15,716 bases of DNA from Firmicutes bacterium CAG:582 (GCA_000435515.1 FR884166.1:1-15716), one strand, 5' to 3'. Positions 1 to 8,882 are shown, numbered from the stretch's first letter. Translations and numbers: made by a program. The notes: a model not told the origin generated them from the sequence alone.

Positions 1-647
1 AAACATTAAATCAAACAAGTATACTTACATACGAAGTAACAAACAATTCAAGTAACTATGATGCAAATGTAAGTGTAACATGTGTACCAAGCACGGGAAC
101 AACTGCAAAATATACAAGCATTAAAAATAAACTAGAAAATGATGCAACAGTAGTTAAAGCAAAAGGTTCAGTAAATGGAACATTAACAGTAACACTAGAT
201 AAGGTAGCAACAGAAAGTGTTACCGAAGAATATACATGTAAGTTGGAGTTCAATGCAGCAGAAAGAGATACATTAGGTGAAACAAAACCAACATTTGTAG
301 CATGGGTACCAACATATTATGCATATGGAACACCAACAACAGCAAGTGCAACAGATTATACAACATTAGGTAAAAATGTATTTGTAGGATTGGGAACTGA
401 TAATACAAAAGGTGTATGTATAAATGATAATGGATTACTTTGCATTAAAACGAATGATTATGATAATTCAGTTATAGCATTAAAAAATCATTTTGGAGAA
501 TCAACTTGTAGTGTAAGTGATTCCTTCAGCTGTGGCTCTGGTGGGATCTACTGCAGTGCTTCTCCGGATGGTGCTGTGGGTTGTACTGATGGCTATACTT
601 ATCAGGGTTGCGACATACGCTCTTCTGGTTCTATTAGCTGCGGCTAG
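1..647 (+). CDS. Exported pilin-like/TasA-like surface protein with Cys-rich variable C-terminus (5' partial)
   Basis: This open frame runs in from the left edge (first whole codon at base 3) and stops at TAG 645-647, so the N-terminus is missing. A TTG at 243 lies inside the frame and is not the real start. The visible first ~80 residues (TLNQTSILTYEVTNNSS..., then a Cys-Lys-Leu-Glu-Phe strand) read as a beta-sandwich like those in camelysin/TasA-type surface proteins of Bacillota. A middle section has a VFVGLG...KGVCIND...LLCIK pattern. The last ~45 residues hold six cysteines spaced 7, 6, 9, 8 and 9 residues apart, including two copies of an 11-residue pattern C-x5-G-x-[VI]-x-C. Codons are strongly A-ending (aca, gta, gca) until about base 515, then base composition changes abruptly. 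A cell-surface role is inferred from resemblance; the exact function is unknown. Confidence 0.72.
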   Translation, partial: TLNQTSILTYEVTNNSSNYDANVSVTCVPSTGTTAKYTSIKNKLENDATVVKAKGSVNGTLTVTLDKVATESVTEEYTCKLEFNAAERDTLGETKPTFVAWVPTYYAYGTPTTASATDYTTLGKNVFVGLGTDNTKGVCINDNGLLCIKTNDYDNSVIALKNHFGESTCSVSDSFSCGSGGIYCSASPDGAVGCTDGYTYQGCDIRSSGSISCG

Positions 648-660
648 TTCTGCCTTCCTA
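517..660 (+). other. Candidate variable region (DGR-like) at the 3' end of the surface gene
   Basis: Between 521 and 650 I count 67 G/C in 130 bases (about 51%) and only 17 A (13%). In the same gene, 241-360 has 50 A in 120 bases (42%). Loss of A at the very 3' end of a surface-protein gene is what adenine-specific mutagenic retrohoming by a diversity-generating retroelement leaves behind. Many codons are NNC (TCC, TTC, AGC, GGC, ATC, TAC, GAC, CGC), as expected from AAC codons in a template. The GC-rich end around the stop codon (638-660) could act as the site where mutagenic homology begins. No reverse transcriptase or template repeat lies in the window, so this is inference. A recombining cassette is the main alternative. 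Confidence 0.4.
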
Positions 661-684
661 CAGATATCTAAAAATCTAAAATCT

Positions 685-707
685 ATCTTTTGAATTTATC
701 AAAAGAT
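685..707 (+). repeat. Perfect 9-bp inverted repeat just downstream of the variable region
   Basis: ATCTTTTGA (685-693) and TCAAAAGAT (699-707) are exact reverse complements around a 5-base loop, beginning 37 bases after the stop codon. The sequence after it (GGTGAGTAAA) has no T-run, so it is not a standard terminator. A better terminator lies 20 bases further on. Hairpins just after the variable region are known in the Bordetella phage DGR; a similar role here is inferred. Confidence 0.5.
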
Positions 708-726
708 GGTGAGTAAAAGAAAGTTT

Positions 727-760
727 AAATAAGATGTGTAATTTGCATATCTTATTTTTT
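727..760 (+). terminator. Intrinsic terminator of the surface-protein gene
   Basis: AAATAAGATGTG (727-738) pairs with CATATCTTATTT (746-757) as a 12-bp stem with one G-T wobble and a 7-base loop. It runs into a T-rich tail ending at 760. It separates the surface gene from the methyltransferase promoter. Confidence 0.75.
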
Positions 761-793
761 ATTGTGAAAATAAAATATTTGCTTAAATATTGC

Positions 794-822
794 TTGAGTT
801 AGATTTCATAATTTGATATAAT
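794..822 (+). promoter_or_regulatory. Promoter of the methyltransferase gene
   Basis: A TTGAGT -35 box (794-799), a 17-base spacer and a perfect TATAAT -10 box (817-822) preceded by TGA (extended -10) form a strong vegetative-type promoter. The ribosome site AAAGGGGA (833-840) sits six bases before the ATG at 846. Confidence 0.8.
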
Positions 823-845
823 TTTGTTTATCAAAGGGGAATCTT

Positions 846-1442
846 ATGGAACATTATTTTACTAATAATAGTAAATTAAAAAGTGAATTTAGAAACGTTT
901 ATTTACATATTTTTGATGATTCTTTAGAGTTTAGAAGTGATTTAGGTGTGTTTTCTAAAGATAAAGTTGATTATGGTTCTAAATTATTGATTGAAACTTT
1001 TTTAAAAGAAGATATATCATATTCAAGTGTTCTTGATTTAGGGTGTGGGTATGGTGTAATTGGTTTAACAGTTTGCAAGTATAAAAATGCATCCGTTACT
1101 CTTGCAGATGTTAACAAACGGGCCCTTCATTTAACAGAGATGAATGCTAAAAAGTTCGGCTTGAAAGTGAATATTATTGAATCAAATATTTATTCTAATA
1201 TAGATGAGTGTTTTGATGTAATATTAACTAATCCTCCTATTCGTGCAGGTAAAACTGTTATTACTGAATTTATTATGGGAGCGAGTAAACACTTAAATAA
1301 ATCTGGTTATCTTTATATCGTAATGCGTAAAGATCAAGGTGCTAAAAGCATGATTGATACTATGAAAAGTATATACGATGTAAATATAATTGAAAAAAGC
1401 AAAGGTTTTTATATAATTAAAGCAAAACTTATTGACAAGTAA
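846..1442 (+). CDS. Class I SAM-dependent methyltransferase, YbxB/RsmC-like (16S rRNA guanine-N2 type)
   Basis: This 198-residue protein has the length of B. subtilis YbxB, the short RsmC-like protein usually encoded just before rpoB. Motif I, DLGCGYG, is at residues 64-70 and binds S-adenosylmethionine. NPPIRAGK at 129-136 is the NPP motif of base-amino methyltransferases, with the RsmC-type continuation. The E. coli RsmC relative methylates G1207 of 16S rRNA; that substrate is inferred by family and position. The start at 846 is supported by the AAAGGGGA ribosome site. Usually rplJ-rplL precede this gene, but here a surface-protein gene and a terminator do, so it has its own promoter. No terminator separates it from rpoB, so read-through into rpoBC is likely. 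The rpoB promoter -35 box overlaps its final codons. Confidence 0.88.
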   Translation: MEHYFTNNSKLKSEFRNVYLHIFDDSLEFRSDLGVFSKDKVDYGSKLLIETFLKEDISYSSVLDLGCGYGVIGLTVCKYKNASVTLADVNKRALHLTEMNAKKFGLKVNIIESNIYSNIDECFDVILTNPPIRAGKTVITEFIMGASKHLNKSGYLYIVMRKDQGAKSMIDTMKSIYDVNIIEKSKGFYIIKAKLIDK

Positions 1443-1460
1443 ATAATTTACTGATAAAAT
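1432..1460 (+). promoter_or_regulatory. Strong promoter for rpoBC, overlapping the methyltransferase stop
   Basis: A consensus TTGACA (1432-1437), a 17-base spacer and TAAAAT (1455-1460) preceded by TGA give a near-ideal sigma-A extended -10 promoter. Its -35 box lies in the last codons of the upstream gene. It would start transcription near 1467, leaving a leader of about 63 bases before rpoB. Confidence 0.8.
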
Positions 1461-1466
1461 TTTAAA

Positions 1467-1529
1467 TTGGTGGCGAATACTCCTTTTTGCGTGGAGAAGC
1501 TCAAAAAATTACTATAGTATTGGGGTGAA
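1467..1529 (+). promoter_or_regulatory. rpoB leader with competing pairings at the ribosome site
   Basis: CTCC (1480-1483) can pair with GGAG (1493-1496) around a 9-base loop. Alternatively TACTCC (1478-1483) can pair with GGGGTG (1522-1527), the ribosome binding site of rpoB. A 10-bp perfect palindrome TACTATAGTA (1510-1519) sits just before that site. The two exclusive pairings would let the leader control rpoB translation. The pairings are visible; regulation is inferred and may be chance. Confidence 0.35.
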
Positions 1530-4500
1530 ATGATGGCATACAAAGTTCAAAAATTTGGTGACCATAGAGAAAGAAGATCTTTCTCAAAAACTACTAACGC
1601 CTTGGCATTGACTGACTTGTTAGAAATTCAAAAGAAAAGTTATGATTGGTTCTTAACTGAAGGAATTGATGAAGTATTTAAAGATGTATTCCCAGTAGAA
1701 TCATTCACAGGAAAGGTATCACTTGAATTTGATTCATATTCATTTGATGAACCTAGATATGGAGTAAAGGAATCTAAAGAAAGAATGGTTACTTACTCAG
1801 CACCTTTAAAGGTTCAAGCAAGAGTATTCATTCATGAAACTGGAGAAGTTAAAGAACAAGAAATCTTCTTAGGTGACATGCCAATGATGACTGATGCAGG
1901 AACATTCATTATTAATGGTGTAGAAAGAGTAATCGTATCTCAATTAGTAAGAAGTCCATCAATCTATTTTAAAAGAGAAATTGATAAAAATGGACGTCCA
2001 GTTGTTTCTGGAGAAATTATTCCAAATAAAGGTACATGGTTAGAATTTGAACTTGATGCTCGTGATGTAGTATATGTTCGTATTGATAGAACTAGAAAAG
2101 TTACTATTACAACATTATTGCGTGCTTTAGGTTTATCTAGTGATGAAGAAATTCTAGAAGTATTTGGTGAAGACAATCAATTCATTAAAAACACATTAGA
2201 AAAAGATTCAACTAAGAATACTGATGAAGCCTTAATTGAAATATATGAAAAATTGCGTCCAGGAGAACCTGCAACACTTGAATCTGCAAAAAATCAAATG
2301 ATTACAAGATTCTTCGATAAGTTCCGTTATGACTTAGCTAAAGTTGGACGTTATAAATTTAATAAAAAACTAAATGTCTTAGATAGACTTTTAGGAATGA
2401 AACTAGCAGAAGACATTAAAGTTGATAAACAAGTTATATGTGAAAAAGGTACAATAGTAGATAAAACGATTCTTGAAACATTAAGACCAATATTTGCCGA
2501 TGGTTACAATGTAAAAGAAATTAAAATTAATGATGAACTTGATCAATATAATAAAGTTCAAACAGTAAAAGTATATGATAAAAAGAATGAAAATAGAGTA
2601 ATTACTATAATTGGTAATGATCAATCAATCGATTCTAGAAGGCTTACTATAAGCGATGTTTATGGTGCTGTAAGTTATTATTTAGACTTACTTGATGGAT
2701 TCGGAAATGTTGATGAAATCGACCATTTAGGAAATAGACGTGTAAGACAAGTTGGTGAATTAATTCAAAATCAATTCAAAACTGGTATTGCTCGTATGGA
2801 AAGAGTTATTCGTGAAAGAATGACTACTCAAGAATTAGATCAAATTACTCCAAAAACATTAATCAACATAAGACCAGTTACAGCAGCTATGAAAGAATTC
2901 TTTGGTTCAAGTCAATTGTCAAAATTCATGGATCAAATAAATCCGATAGCTGAGTTAACAGATAAACGTCGTTTAAGTTCTTTAGGACCTGGTGGTTTAT
3001 CTCGTGATAGAGCTGGAATGGATGTTCGTGACGTTAACGTATCACACTACGGAAGAATTTGTCCAATCGAATCTCCAGAAGGTGCAAACATCGGTCTTAT
3101 TACATCTTTAGCAAGTTATGCTAAGATTAATGAATATGGATTTATAATGACTCCATATAGAAAAGTTGTTGATAAACATGTTACTGATGAAATAGTTTAT
3201 TTAACTGCTGATGAAGAAGCAGACTATTACATCGGACAAGCAACTATTGAAATGGATGAAAATAATAATTTAACAAGTGATGAAAATGCATGTCGTTTAA
3301 ATGGTGATAACGTTTATGCTAAAGCAAGTCAAATTAACTTCATTGATGTTGCCCCAAGTCAAATTGTTTCAATCACTACAAGTATTATTCCATTCTTGGA
3401 TCACGATGATGCAACTCGTGCCCTAATGGGTTCAAACATGCAACGTCAAGCAGTTCCTCTACTTAGAACTGAAGCTCCTTTAATTGGAACAGGTGTTGAA
3501 TATATTGCAGCAAGAGATTCAGGATCTACAATAGTTTGTAAAGCAGATGGCGTAGTTGAATATGCTGATGCTAAAAAAATAGTTGTTAAAACTCAAAAAG
3601 ATAAAGATGTATATTACTTAGCAAACTTTGAAAGAAGTAATGCTGAAAGTTGTATAAATCATTCTCCAATTGTTGTTGCTGGTGAAAAAGTACACAAAGG
3701 AGAAGTTATAGCTGATGGACCTTCAACTGATAAAGGTGAATTAGCTTTAGGTAAAAACATGGTTGTAGCATTCATGACATGTAATGGATATAACTATGAG
3801 GATGCCGTTGTATTAAATGAAAGATTAGTTAAAGATGATGTTTATACATCTCTACATATTGAACATTATGACATAGATTGTCGTGATACTAAACTTGGAC
3901 CTGAAGAGATCACTCGTGATATACCAAACGTTGGTGAAGATGCAAGACGTAATCTTGATGCTGAAGGTATTATTAGAATTGGTACTGAAGTACATGAAGG
4001 AGATATTTTAGTTGGTAAAGTTACTCCAAAAGGTGTTCAAGAATTAACTTCAGAAGAAAAATTATTACATGCAATATTCGGAGAAAAAACTCGTGAAGTT
4101 AGAGACACTTCCTTAAGAGTTGCTCATGGAGCTGATGGTATTGTTCATGATGTTAAAGTATATACTAAAGAAAACAGTGATGAACTTCCTGCTGGTGTAT
4201 CTAAAGTTGTAAGAATTTATATAGTTCAAAAACGTAAGATTCAAGTAGGAGATAAGATGTCTGGACGTCATGGTAATAAAGGTGTTGTTTCATTGATATT
4301 ACCAGAAGAGGATATGCCTTATATGCCAGATGGAAGACCTGTAGATGTAGTATTAAATCCACAAGGTGTTCCAAGCCGTATGAATTTAGGACAAATTCTA
4401 GAATTACATTTAGGTATGGCTGCTAAGAAATTAGGTGTACATGTTGCAACTCCAGTATTCGATGGCGCAACAATCGATGAAATCTATGAAATGATGGATG

Positions 4501-5162
4501 AAGCTGGAATGGATCATGATGGTAAAACTGTTTTATATGATGGAAAAACTGGTGAACCATTCGAAAACAGAGTATCTGTTGGTGTCATGTATATGATTAA
4601 ACTTCACCACATGGTAGATGATAAACTTCATGCTCGTTCAACTGGACCATACAGTTTAGTTACTCAACAACCTTTAGGTGGTAAAGCTCAATTTGGTGGT
4701 CAAAGATTTGGAGAAATGGAAGTTTGGGCATTATATGCATATGGTGCAAGTCATGTTCTACAAGAAATTATGACAGTTAAATCAGATGATGTAACTGGAC
4801 GTGTTAAAGTATATGAAGCTTTAGTTAAAGGTAAACCAATTTCAACTGCTGGTGTTCCAGAAAGTTTCAGAGTATTAATTAAAGAGTTCCAAGCTCTAGG
4901 ATTAAATATTGAAATGATTGATTATGATGATAAAGTTCATGATCTAAGAGAACTTGAAGCAGATGAAGATGATGGAGATGCATTAACTATTGATGAAATA
5001 GATATCAATACTGGAGAAGTAAAAGGAAAACCTGTTGAAGAAGAAACTCCAGTAGAAGAAGAAAAAGACGAATTTGATAATGAAGAAGAGGAATTCGAAG
5101 ACGAACCAAGCATTGATGATATAATGGCTTTGGAAAATGGTTTTGAAGGAGGGGAAGAATAA
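1530..5162 (+). CDS. rpoB: DNA-directed RNA polymerase subunit beta
   Basis: This is the beta subunit of the core RNA polymerase, 1210 residues. It is recognised by the unbroken rifampicin-region sequence FMDQ...KRRLSSLGPGG, the GDKMSGRHGNKG segment at 907-918 carrying the two active-site lysines, and the SRMNLGQILELHLG segment near the C-terminus. Two ATGs occur at 1530 and 1533. GGGGTG at 1522-1527 is better spaced from 1533, so the protein probably begins MAYK. Residue 478 is Asp (GAT 2961-2963) where most bacteria have His (E. coli His526). After about residue 1142 comes an acidic tail in which 32 of 68 residues are Asp or Glu. The stop overlaps the rpoC start by one base (TAATG), with AGGAGG at 5147-5152 inside rpoB, so the subunits are translationally coupled. 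Confidence 0.98.
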   Translation: MMAYKVQKFGDHRERRSFSKTTNALALTDLLEIQKKSYDWFLTEGIDEVFKDVFPVESFTGKVSLEFDSYSFDEPRYGVKESKERMVTYSAPLKVQARVFIHETGEVKEQEIFLGDMPMMTDAGTFIINGVERVIVSQLVRSPSIYFKREIDKNGRPVVSGEIIPNKGTWLEFELDARDVVYVRIDRTRKVTITTLLRALGLSSDEEILEVFGEDNQFIKNTLEKDSTKNTDEALIEIYEKLRPGEPATLESAKNQMITRFFDKFRYDLAKVGRYKFNKKLNVLDRLLGMKLAEDIKVDKQVICEKGTIVDKTILETLRPIFADGYNVKEIKINDELDQYNKVQTVKVYDKKNENRVITIIGNDQSIDSRRLTISDVYGAVSYYLDLLDGFGNVDEIDHLGNRRVRQVGELIQNQFKTGIARMERVIRERMTTQELDQITPKTLINIRPVTAAMKEFFGSSQLSKFMDQINPIAELTDKRRLSSLGPGGLSRDRAGMDVRDVNVSHYGRICPIESPEGANIGLITSLASYAKINEYGFIMTPYRKVVDKHVTDEIVYLTADEEADYYIGQATIEMDENNNLTSDENACRLNGDNVYAKASQINFIDVAPSQIVSITTSIIPFLDHDDATRALMGSNMQRQAVPLLRTEAPLIGTGVEYIAARDSGSTIVCKADGVVEYADAKKIVVKTQKDKDVYYLANFERSNAESCINHSPIVVAGEKVHKGEVIADGPSTDKGELALGKNMVVAFMTCNGYNYEDAVVLNERLVKDDVYTSLHIEHYDIDCRDTKLGPEEITRDIPNVGEDARRNLDAEGIIRIGTEVHEGDILVGKVTPKGVQELTSEEKLLHAIFGEKTREVRDTSLRVAHGADGIVHDVKVYTKENSDELPAGVSKVVRIYIVQKRKIQVGDKMSGRHGNKGVVSLILPEEDMPYMPDGRPVDVVLNPQGVPSRMNLGQILELHLGMAAKKLGVHVATPVFDGATIDEIYEMMDEAGMDHDGKTVLYDGKTGEPFENRVSVGVMYMIKLHHMVDDKLHARSTGPYSLVTQQPLGGKAQFGGQRFGEMEVWALYAYGASHVLQEIMTVKSDDVTGRVKVYEALVKGKPISTAGVPESFRVLIKEFQALGLNIEMIDYDDKVHDLRELEADEDDGDALTIDEIDINTGEVKGKPVEEETPVEEEKDEFDNEEEEFEDEPSIDDIMALENGFEGGEE

Positions 5163-8100
5163 TGTTAGAAGTTAACAACATTAAAGGTATAAGAATTAGT
5201 ATTGCTAGCCCTGAGAAAATAAGAGAATGGTCTTATGGTGAAGTAAAAAAACCAGAAACTATCAACTATCGTACTTTAAAACCAGAAAGAGATGGACTAT
5301 TCTGTGAAAAAATCTTTGGACCAAGTAAAGATTATGAATGTTCATGTGGTAAATATAAGAGATTAAGATATAAAAATGTAATATGTGATAGATGTGGAGT
5401 AGAAGTTACTAAGTCTAAAGTACGTCGTGAACGTATGGGACATATAGAACTTGCTTCTCCTTGCTCTCATATTTGGTTCTTTAAAGGTGTACCTTCAAAA
5501 ATGGGTCTTGTTCTAGATATGTCTCCAAGAGAACTAGAAGAAGTATTATATTTCGTAAGTTATGTAGTAATTGACCCAGGAAACGCTCCACTTGCAAAGA
5601 AACAAACTTTATCTGATAAAGAATATCGTGCTTACTATGAAAAATATGGAAATGGTTTTGAAGTAGGTATGGGTGCTGAAGCTATCAAAAAACTTTTACA
5701 AGAAGTAGATGTTGATAAAGAAGTAGAAGCATTAAAAGAAGAATTAAATGGCGCAACAGGACAAAAGAGAATTCGTTTAGGTAAACGTCTTGATTGTTTA
5801 GTTGCATTCCAAGAAAGTGGTAATAAACCTGAATGGATGATATTAGATGCTATTCCAGTTATTCCACCAGATTTAAGACCAATGATTCAACTTGATGGTG
5901 GTAGATTTGCTACATCTGATTTAAATGATTTATATAGAAGAATTATTAATAGAAATAATCGTTTGAAAAAATTACTTGAATTAGGTGCTCCATCAATAAT
6001 CGTTCAAAATGAAAAACGTATGTTACAAGAAGCAGTAGATACATTGTTTGATAATGGTAGACGTGGTAGAAGTGTTACAGCTGCATCAAGTCGTCCATTA
6101 AAATCATTATCTAGTATGCTTAAAGGTAAACAAGGACGTTTCCGTCAAAACTTATTAGGTAAACGTGTTGACTACTCAGGTCGTTCAGTTATTGTTGTTG
6201 GACCAAGCTTGAAGATGTATCAATGTGGTATACCTAAAGAAATGGCTCTTGAATTATTTAAACCTCATGTTATTAATGGTTTAGTTAATGCAGGACTTGC
6301 TCACAATATTAAAGGTGCTAAGAAATTAATTGATAATAGAGATGATTGTGTTTGGGATATCGTTGAAGATGTTATTACAGAACATCCAGTAATGTTAAAC
6401 CGTGCACCAACTCTACATAGATTAGGTATTCAAGCATTTGAACCTAAACTAGTTGGTGGTAAGGCTATTCGTTTACATCCACTTGTATGTACAGCATTCA
6501 ACGCTGACTTCGATGGAGACCAAATGGCAGTACACGTTCCACTTTCAGAAGAAGCAAAAGCTGAAGCTAGAATTCTTATGTTAGGTGCAAACAATATCTT
6601 AAAACCATCTGATGGTAAACCAATCGTTACACCAGGACAAGATATGGTTTTAGGTAACTATTATTTAACAATGGAAAAAGCTGGAGAAGAGCATGAAGGT
6701 AAAGTATATAAAAATGAAGACGAAGCTTTAATGGCTTATGAAAGAAAAGAAATTACTTTACATACAAGAATTGCTATTCCAGTAAGAAGCTTTAAATATA
6801 AATTATTCTTAGATGATGTTCAAGATAAATATTTAGTAACTACTGTAGGTAAGATTAAATTTAACCAAATTTTACCAGATACTTTCCAATATTTAGCTGA
6901 ACCAAGTAAAGAAAATATTGAAGGAATTACTCCAATGAAATATTTCTTAGATCAAGGAGTAAATATTCCTGAAGAGATAAGTAAAATGCCTCTTTCTCAA
7001 CCATTTGGTAAGAAAGATTTACAAAAGATTATTGCTCAAGTATTTAAACGTTATAAAACAACTGAAACATCAATAATGCTTGATAAATTAAAAGACTTAG
7101 GATTTAAGTTCTCAACTATAGCAGGTATTACATTCTCAATGTCAGATATCGTTGTATCTGCTCATAAACAAGAATACTTAAAAGAAGGTCATGATAAAGT
7201 TGAACAAATCAACAAACAATATAAACGTGGTTTAATAACTGATGAAGAAAGACATAATTCAGTATGTGACGTATGGAATGGCGTACAAGATAAGGTTCAC
7301 GGTGAACTTGCAAGTATTGCCAAAGAACAAATTGATAACCCAATATTCATGATGATGAACTCTGGTGCCCGTGGATCTGTTGGACAATTCGGTCAAATGG
7401 CAGGAATGTCAGGACTAATGGCTAAACCAGATGGAACAGTTTCCGAAGTTCCAATAACTTCATCACTTGTTGAAGGACGTAAAGTTAATGAGTTCTTCTT
7501 AAACACACATGGTGCTCGTAAAGGATCTGCCGATACAGCGTTACGTACTGCCGATTCAGGTTACTTAACAAGAAGACTTGTAGATGTTGCTCAAGATATA
7601 ATTGTAAAAGAAGCAGATTGTGGATGCTTATCTGGTTTAGTTGTATCTGATTTAGTTGACGATAAAGACGGATCAGTAATTGAAGGCTTAGTTGATCGTA
7701 TAACTGGAAGATACACTGCTAAAAAGGTAATTAATCCTGAAACAAAAGAAACAATCGTTGATAAAAACGAACTTATTACTGAATCAATTGCTGCTAAGAT
7801 TGTTAAGGCAGGAATTAAAGAAGTTGAAATTCGTAGTGCTCTAACATGTACAGCTGAAAATGGTGTATGTCAAAAATGTTATGGTGTTAACTTAGCTACT
7901 GGTAACTTAGTTGAAACTGGTGAAGCTGTAGGTATCATGGCTGCTCAATCAATTGGTGAACCTGGTACTCAGTTAACAATGCGTACATTCCACTCAGGTG
8001 GTGCTGCCCATGGTGGAGATGCCGATATTACTCAAGGTCTTCCAAGAGTTGAAGAGTTATTTGAAGCTCGTAATCCAAAAGGTAAAGCAACTATAGCCGA

Positions 8101-8869
8101 AATCAATGGTAAAGTTACAAATATAGAAGACTCTAATGGAAAATGGAAAGTTACAGTTACTAACGATGTTGAGTCTAGAGAACATACAACAACTTATGAA
8201 GCTAAATTAGTTGTAGAAGTTGGTAGTGAAGTTGTTGCTGGACAAATGCTTACTCAAGGAGCTATTAGTCCAAAAGAATTACTTGCTGTAACTGACCCAA
8301 TTACAACACAAAACTATATCTTAAAAGAAATTTTAAAAGTATATAAATCTCAAGGTGTTGATATCTCTGATAAACACGTTGAAATTATTGCAAGTAGAAT
8401 GATTAATAAGATGAGAGTAGTTGATGAAGGAGATTCTGATTTAGTTGCAGGATTAACTGTATCAATGAAAGAATTTGCTGATAGAAATAAACCAGTTATC
8501 TTATCTGGTGGTGTACCAGCTACTGGTAGACCAGTAATCTTAGGTATAACTAAGAGTGCTCTTGAAACTGATTCATTCTTATCTGCCGCATCATTCCAAG
8601 AAACTACAAGAGTATTAACAGACGCTGCTATAAAAGGTAAAGTTGATTACTTAAAGGGATTAAAAGAAAATGTTATCCTTGGTAAACTTATCCCAGCAGG
8701 AACTGGTGCTAAACAATATTCAGATATTGAAATTCAACTTGAAAAAGATTTCTTATCTGATGATGCTAGCGAAGTATTAGAAGATCAATTCTTAGATGAT
8801 GATACTGATAATATCAAAGAAGAGTTAGTTGTTGTTGATGAAGAAACTAACGAAGAAGAAGCTGAATAG
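5162..8869 (+). CDS. rpoC: DNA-directed RNA polymerase subunit beta'
   Basis: This is the catalytic beta' subunit, 1235 residues, full length for Bacillota. The N-terminal zinc site is intact (Cys60, Cys62, Cys75, Cys78). The catalytic loop NADFDGDQM is at 447-455, with Asp449, Asp451 and Asp453 holding the active-site magnesium. The second zinc site is Cys822, Cys896, Cys903 and Cys906, with the E. coli spacing. The trigger-loop region reads MAAQSIGEPGTQLTMRTFHSGG. The start is fixed by AGGAGG nine bases upstream and by overlap with the rpoB stop. Like RpoB it ends in an acidic tail (EDQFLDDDTD... EETNEEEAE). The usual downstream ribosomal-protein and elongation-factor genes are absent; a gene-free stretch and polC follow. 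Confidence 0.98.
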   Translation: MLEVNNIKGIRISIASPEKIREWSYGEVKKPETINYRTLKPERDGLFCEKIFGPSKDYECSCGKYKRLRYKNVICDRCGVEVTKSKVRRERMGHIELASPCSHIWFFKGVPSKMGLVLDMSPRELEEVLYFVSYVVIDPGNAPLAKKQTLSDKEYRAYYEKYGNGFEVGMGAEAIKKLLQEVDVDKEVEALKEELNGATGQKRIRLGKRLDCLVAFQESGNKPEWMILDAIPVIPPDLRPMIQLDGGRFATSDLNDLYRRIINRNNRLKKLLELGAPSIIVQNEKRMLQEAVDTLFDNGRRGRSVTAASSRPLKSLSSMLKGKQGRFRQNLLGKRVDYSGRSVIVVGPSLKMYQCGIPKEMALELFKPHVINGLVNAGLAHNIKGAKKLIDNRDDCVWDIVEDVITEHPVMLNRAPTLHRLGIQAFEPKLVGGKAIRLHPLVCTAFNADFDGDQMAVHVPLSEEAKAEARILMLGANNILKPSDGKPIVTPGQDMVLGNYYLTMEKAGEEHEGKVYKNEDEALMAYERKEITLHTRIAIPVRSFKYKLFLDDVQDKYLVTTVGKIKFNQILPDTFQYLAEPSKENIEGITPMKYFLDQGVNIPEEISKMPLSQPFGKKDLQKIIAQVFKRYKTTETSIMLDKLKDLGFKFSTIAGITFSMSDIVVSAHKQEYLKEGHDKVEQINKQYKRGLITDEERHNSVCDVWNGVQDKVHGELASIAKEQIDNPIFMMMNSGARGSVGQFGQMAGMSGLMAKPDGTVSEVPITSSLVEGRKVNEFFLNTHGARKGSADTALRTADSGYLTRRLVDVAQDIIVKEADCGCLSGLVVSDLVDDKDGSVIEGLVDRITGRYTAKKVINPETKETIVDKNELITESIAAKIVKAGIKEVEIRSALTCTAENGVCQKCYGVNLATGNLVETGEAVGIMAAQSIGEPGTQLTMRTFHSGGAAHGGDADITQGLPRVEELFEARNPKGKATIAEINGKVTNIEDSNGKWKVTVTNDVESREHTTTYEAKLVVEVGSEVVAGQMLTQGAISPKELLAVTDPITTQNYILKEILKVYKSQGVDISDKHVEIIASRMINKMRVVDEGDSDLVAGLTVSMKEFADRNKPVILSGGVPATGRPVILGITKSALETDSFLSAASFQETTRVLTDAAIKGKVDYLKGLKENVILGKLIPAGTGAKQYSDIEIQLEKDFLSDDASEVLEDQFLDDDTDNIKEELVVVDEETNEEEAE

Positions 8870-8882
8870 TTTCTTCTTTTTT
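8852..8882 (+). terminator. Probable rpoBC terminator overlapping the rpoC stop
   Basis: GAAGAAGAA (8852-8860), the last codons of rpoC, can pair with TTCTTCTTT (8871-8879) across a 10-base loop containing the stop codon. A T-run follows to 8882. The stem is A/T-rich and therefore modest, but the position and T-run fit an intrinsic terminator. Confidence 0.55.

Noticed and set aside
243..245. TTG as a start codon of the left surface gene
   Set aside because: The frame is open from base 3 and its translation upstream reads as a continuous beta-sandwich domain, so the gene begins outside the window.
685..707. Hairpin as the terminator of the surface gene
   Set aside because: No T-run follows it; 727-760 fits far better.
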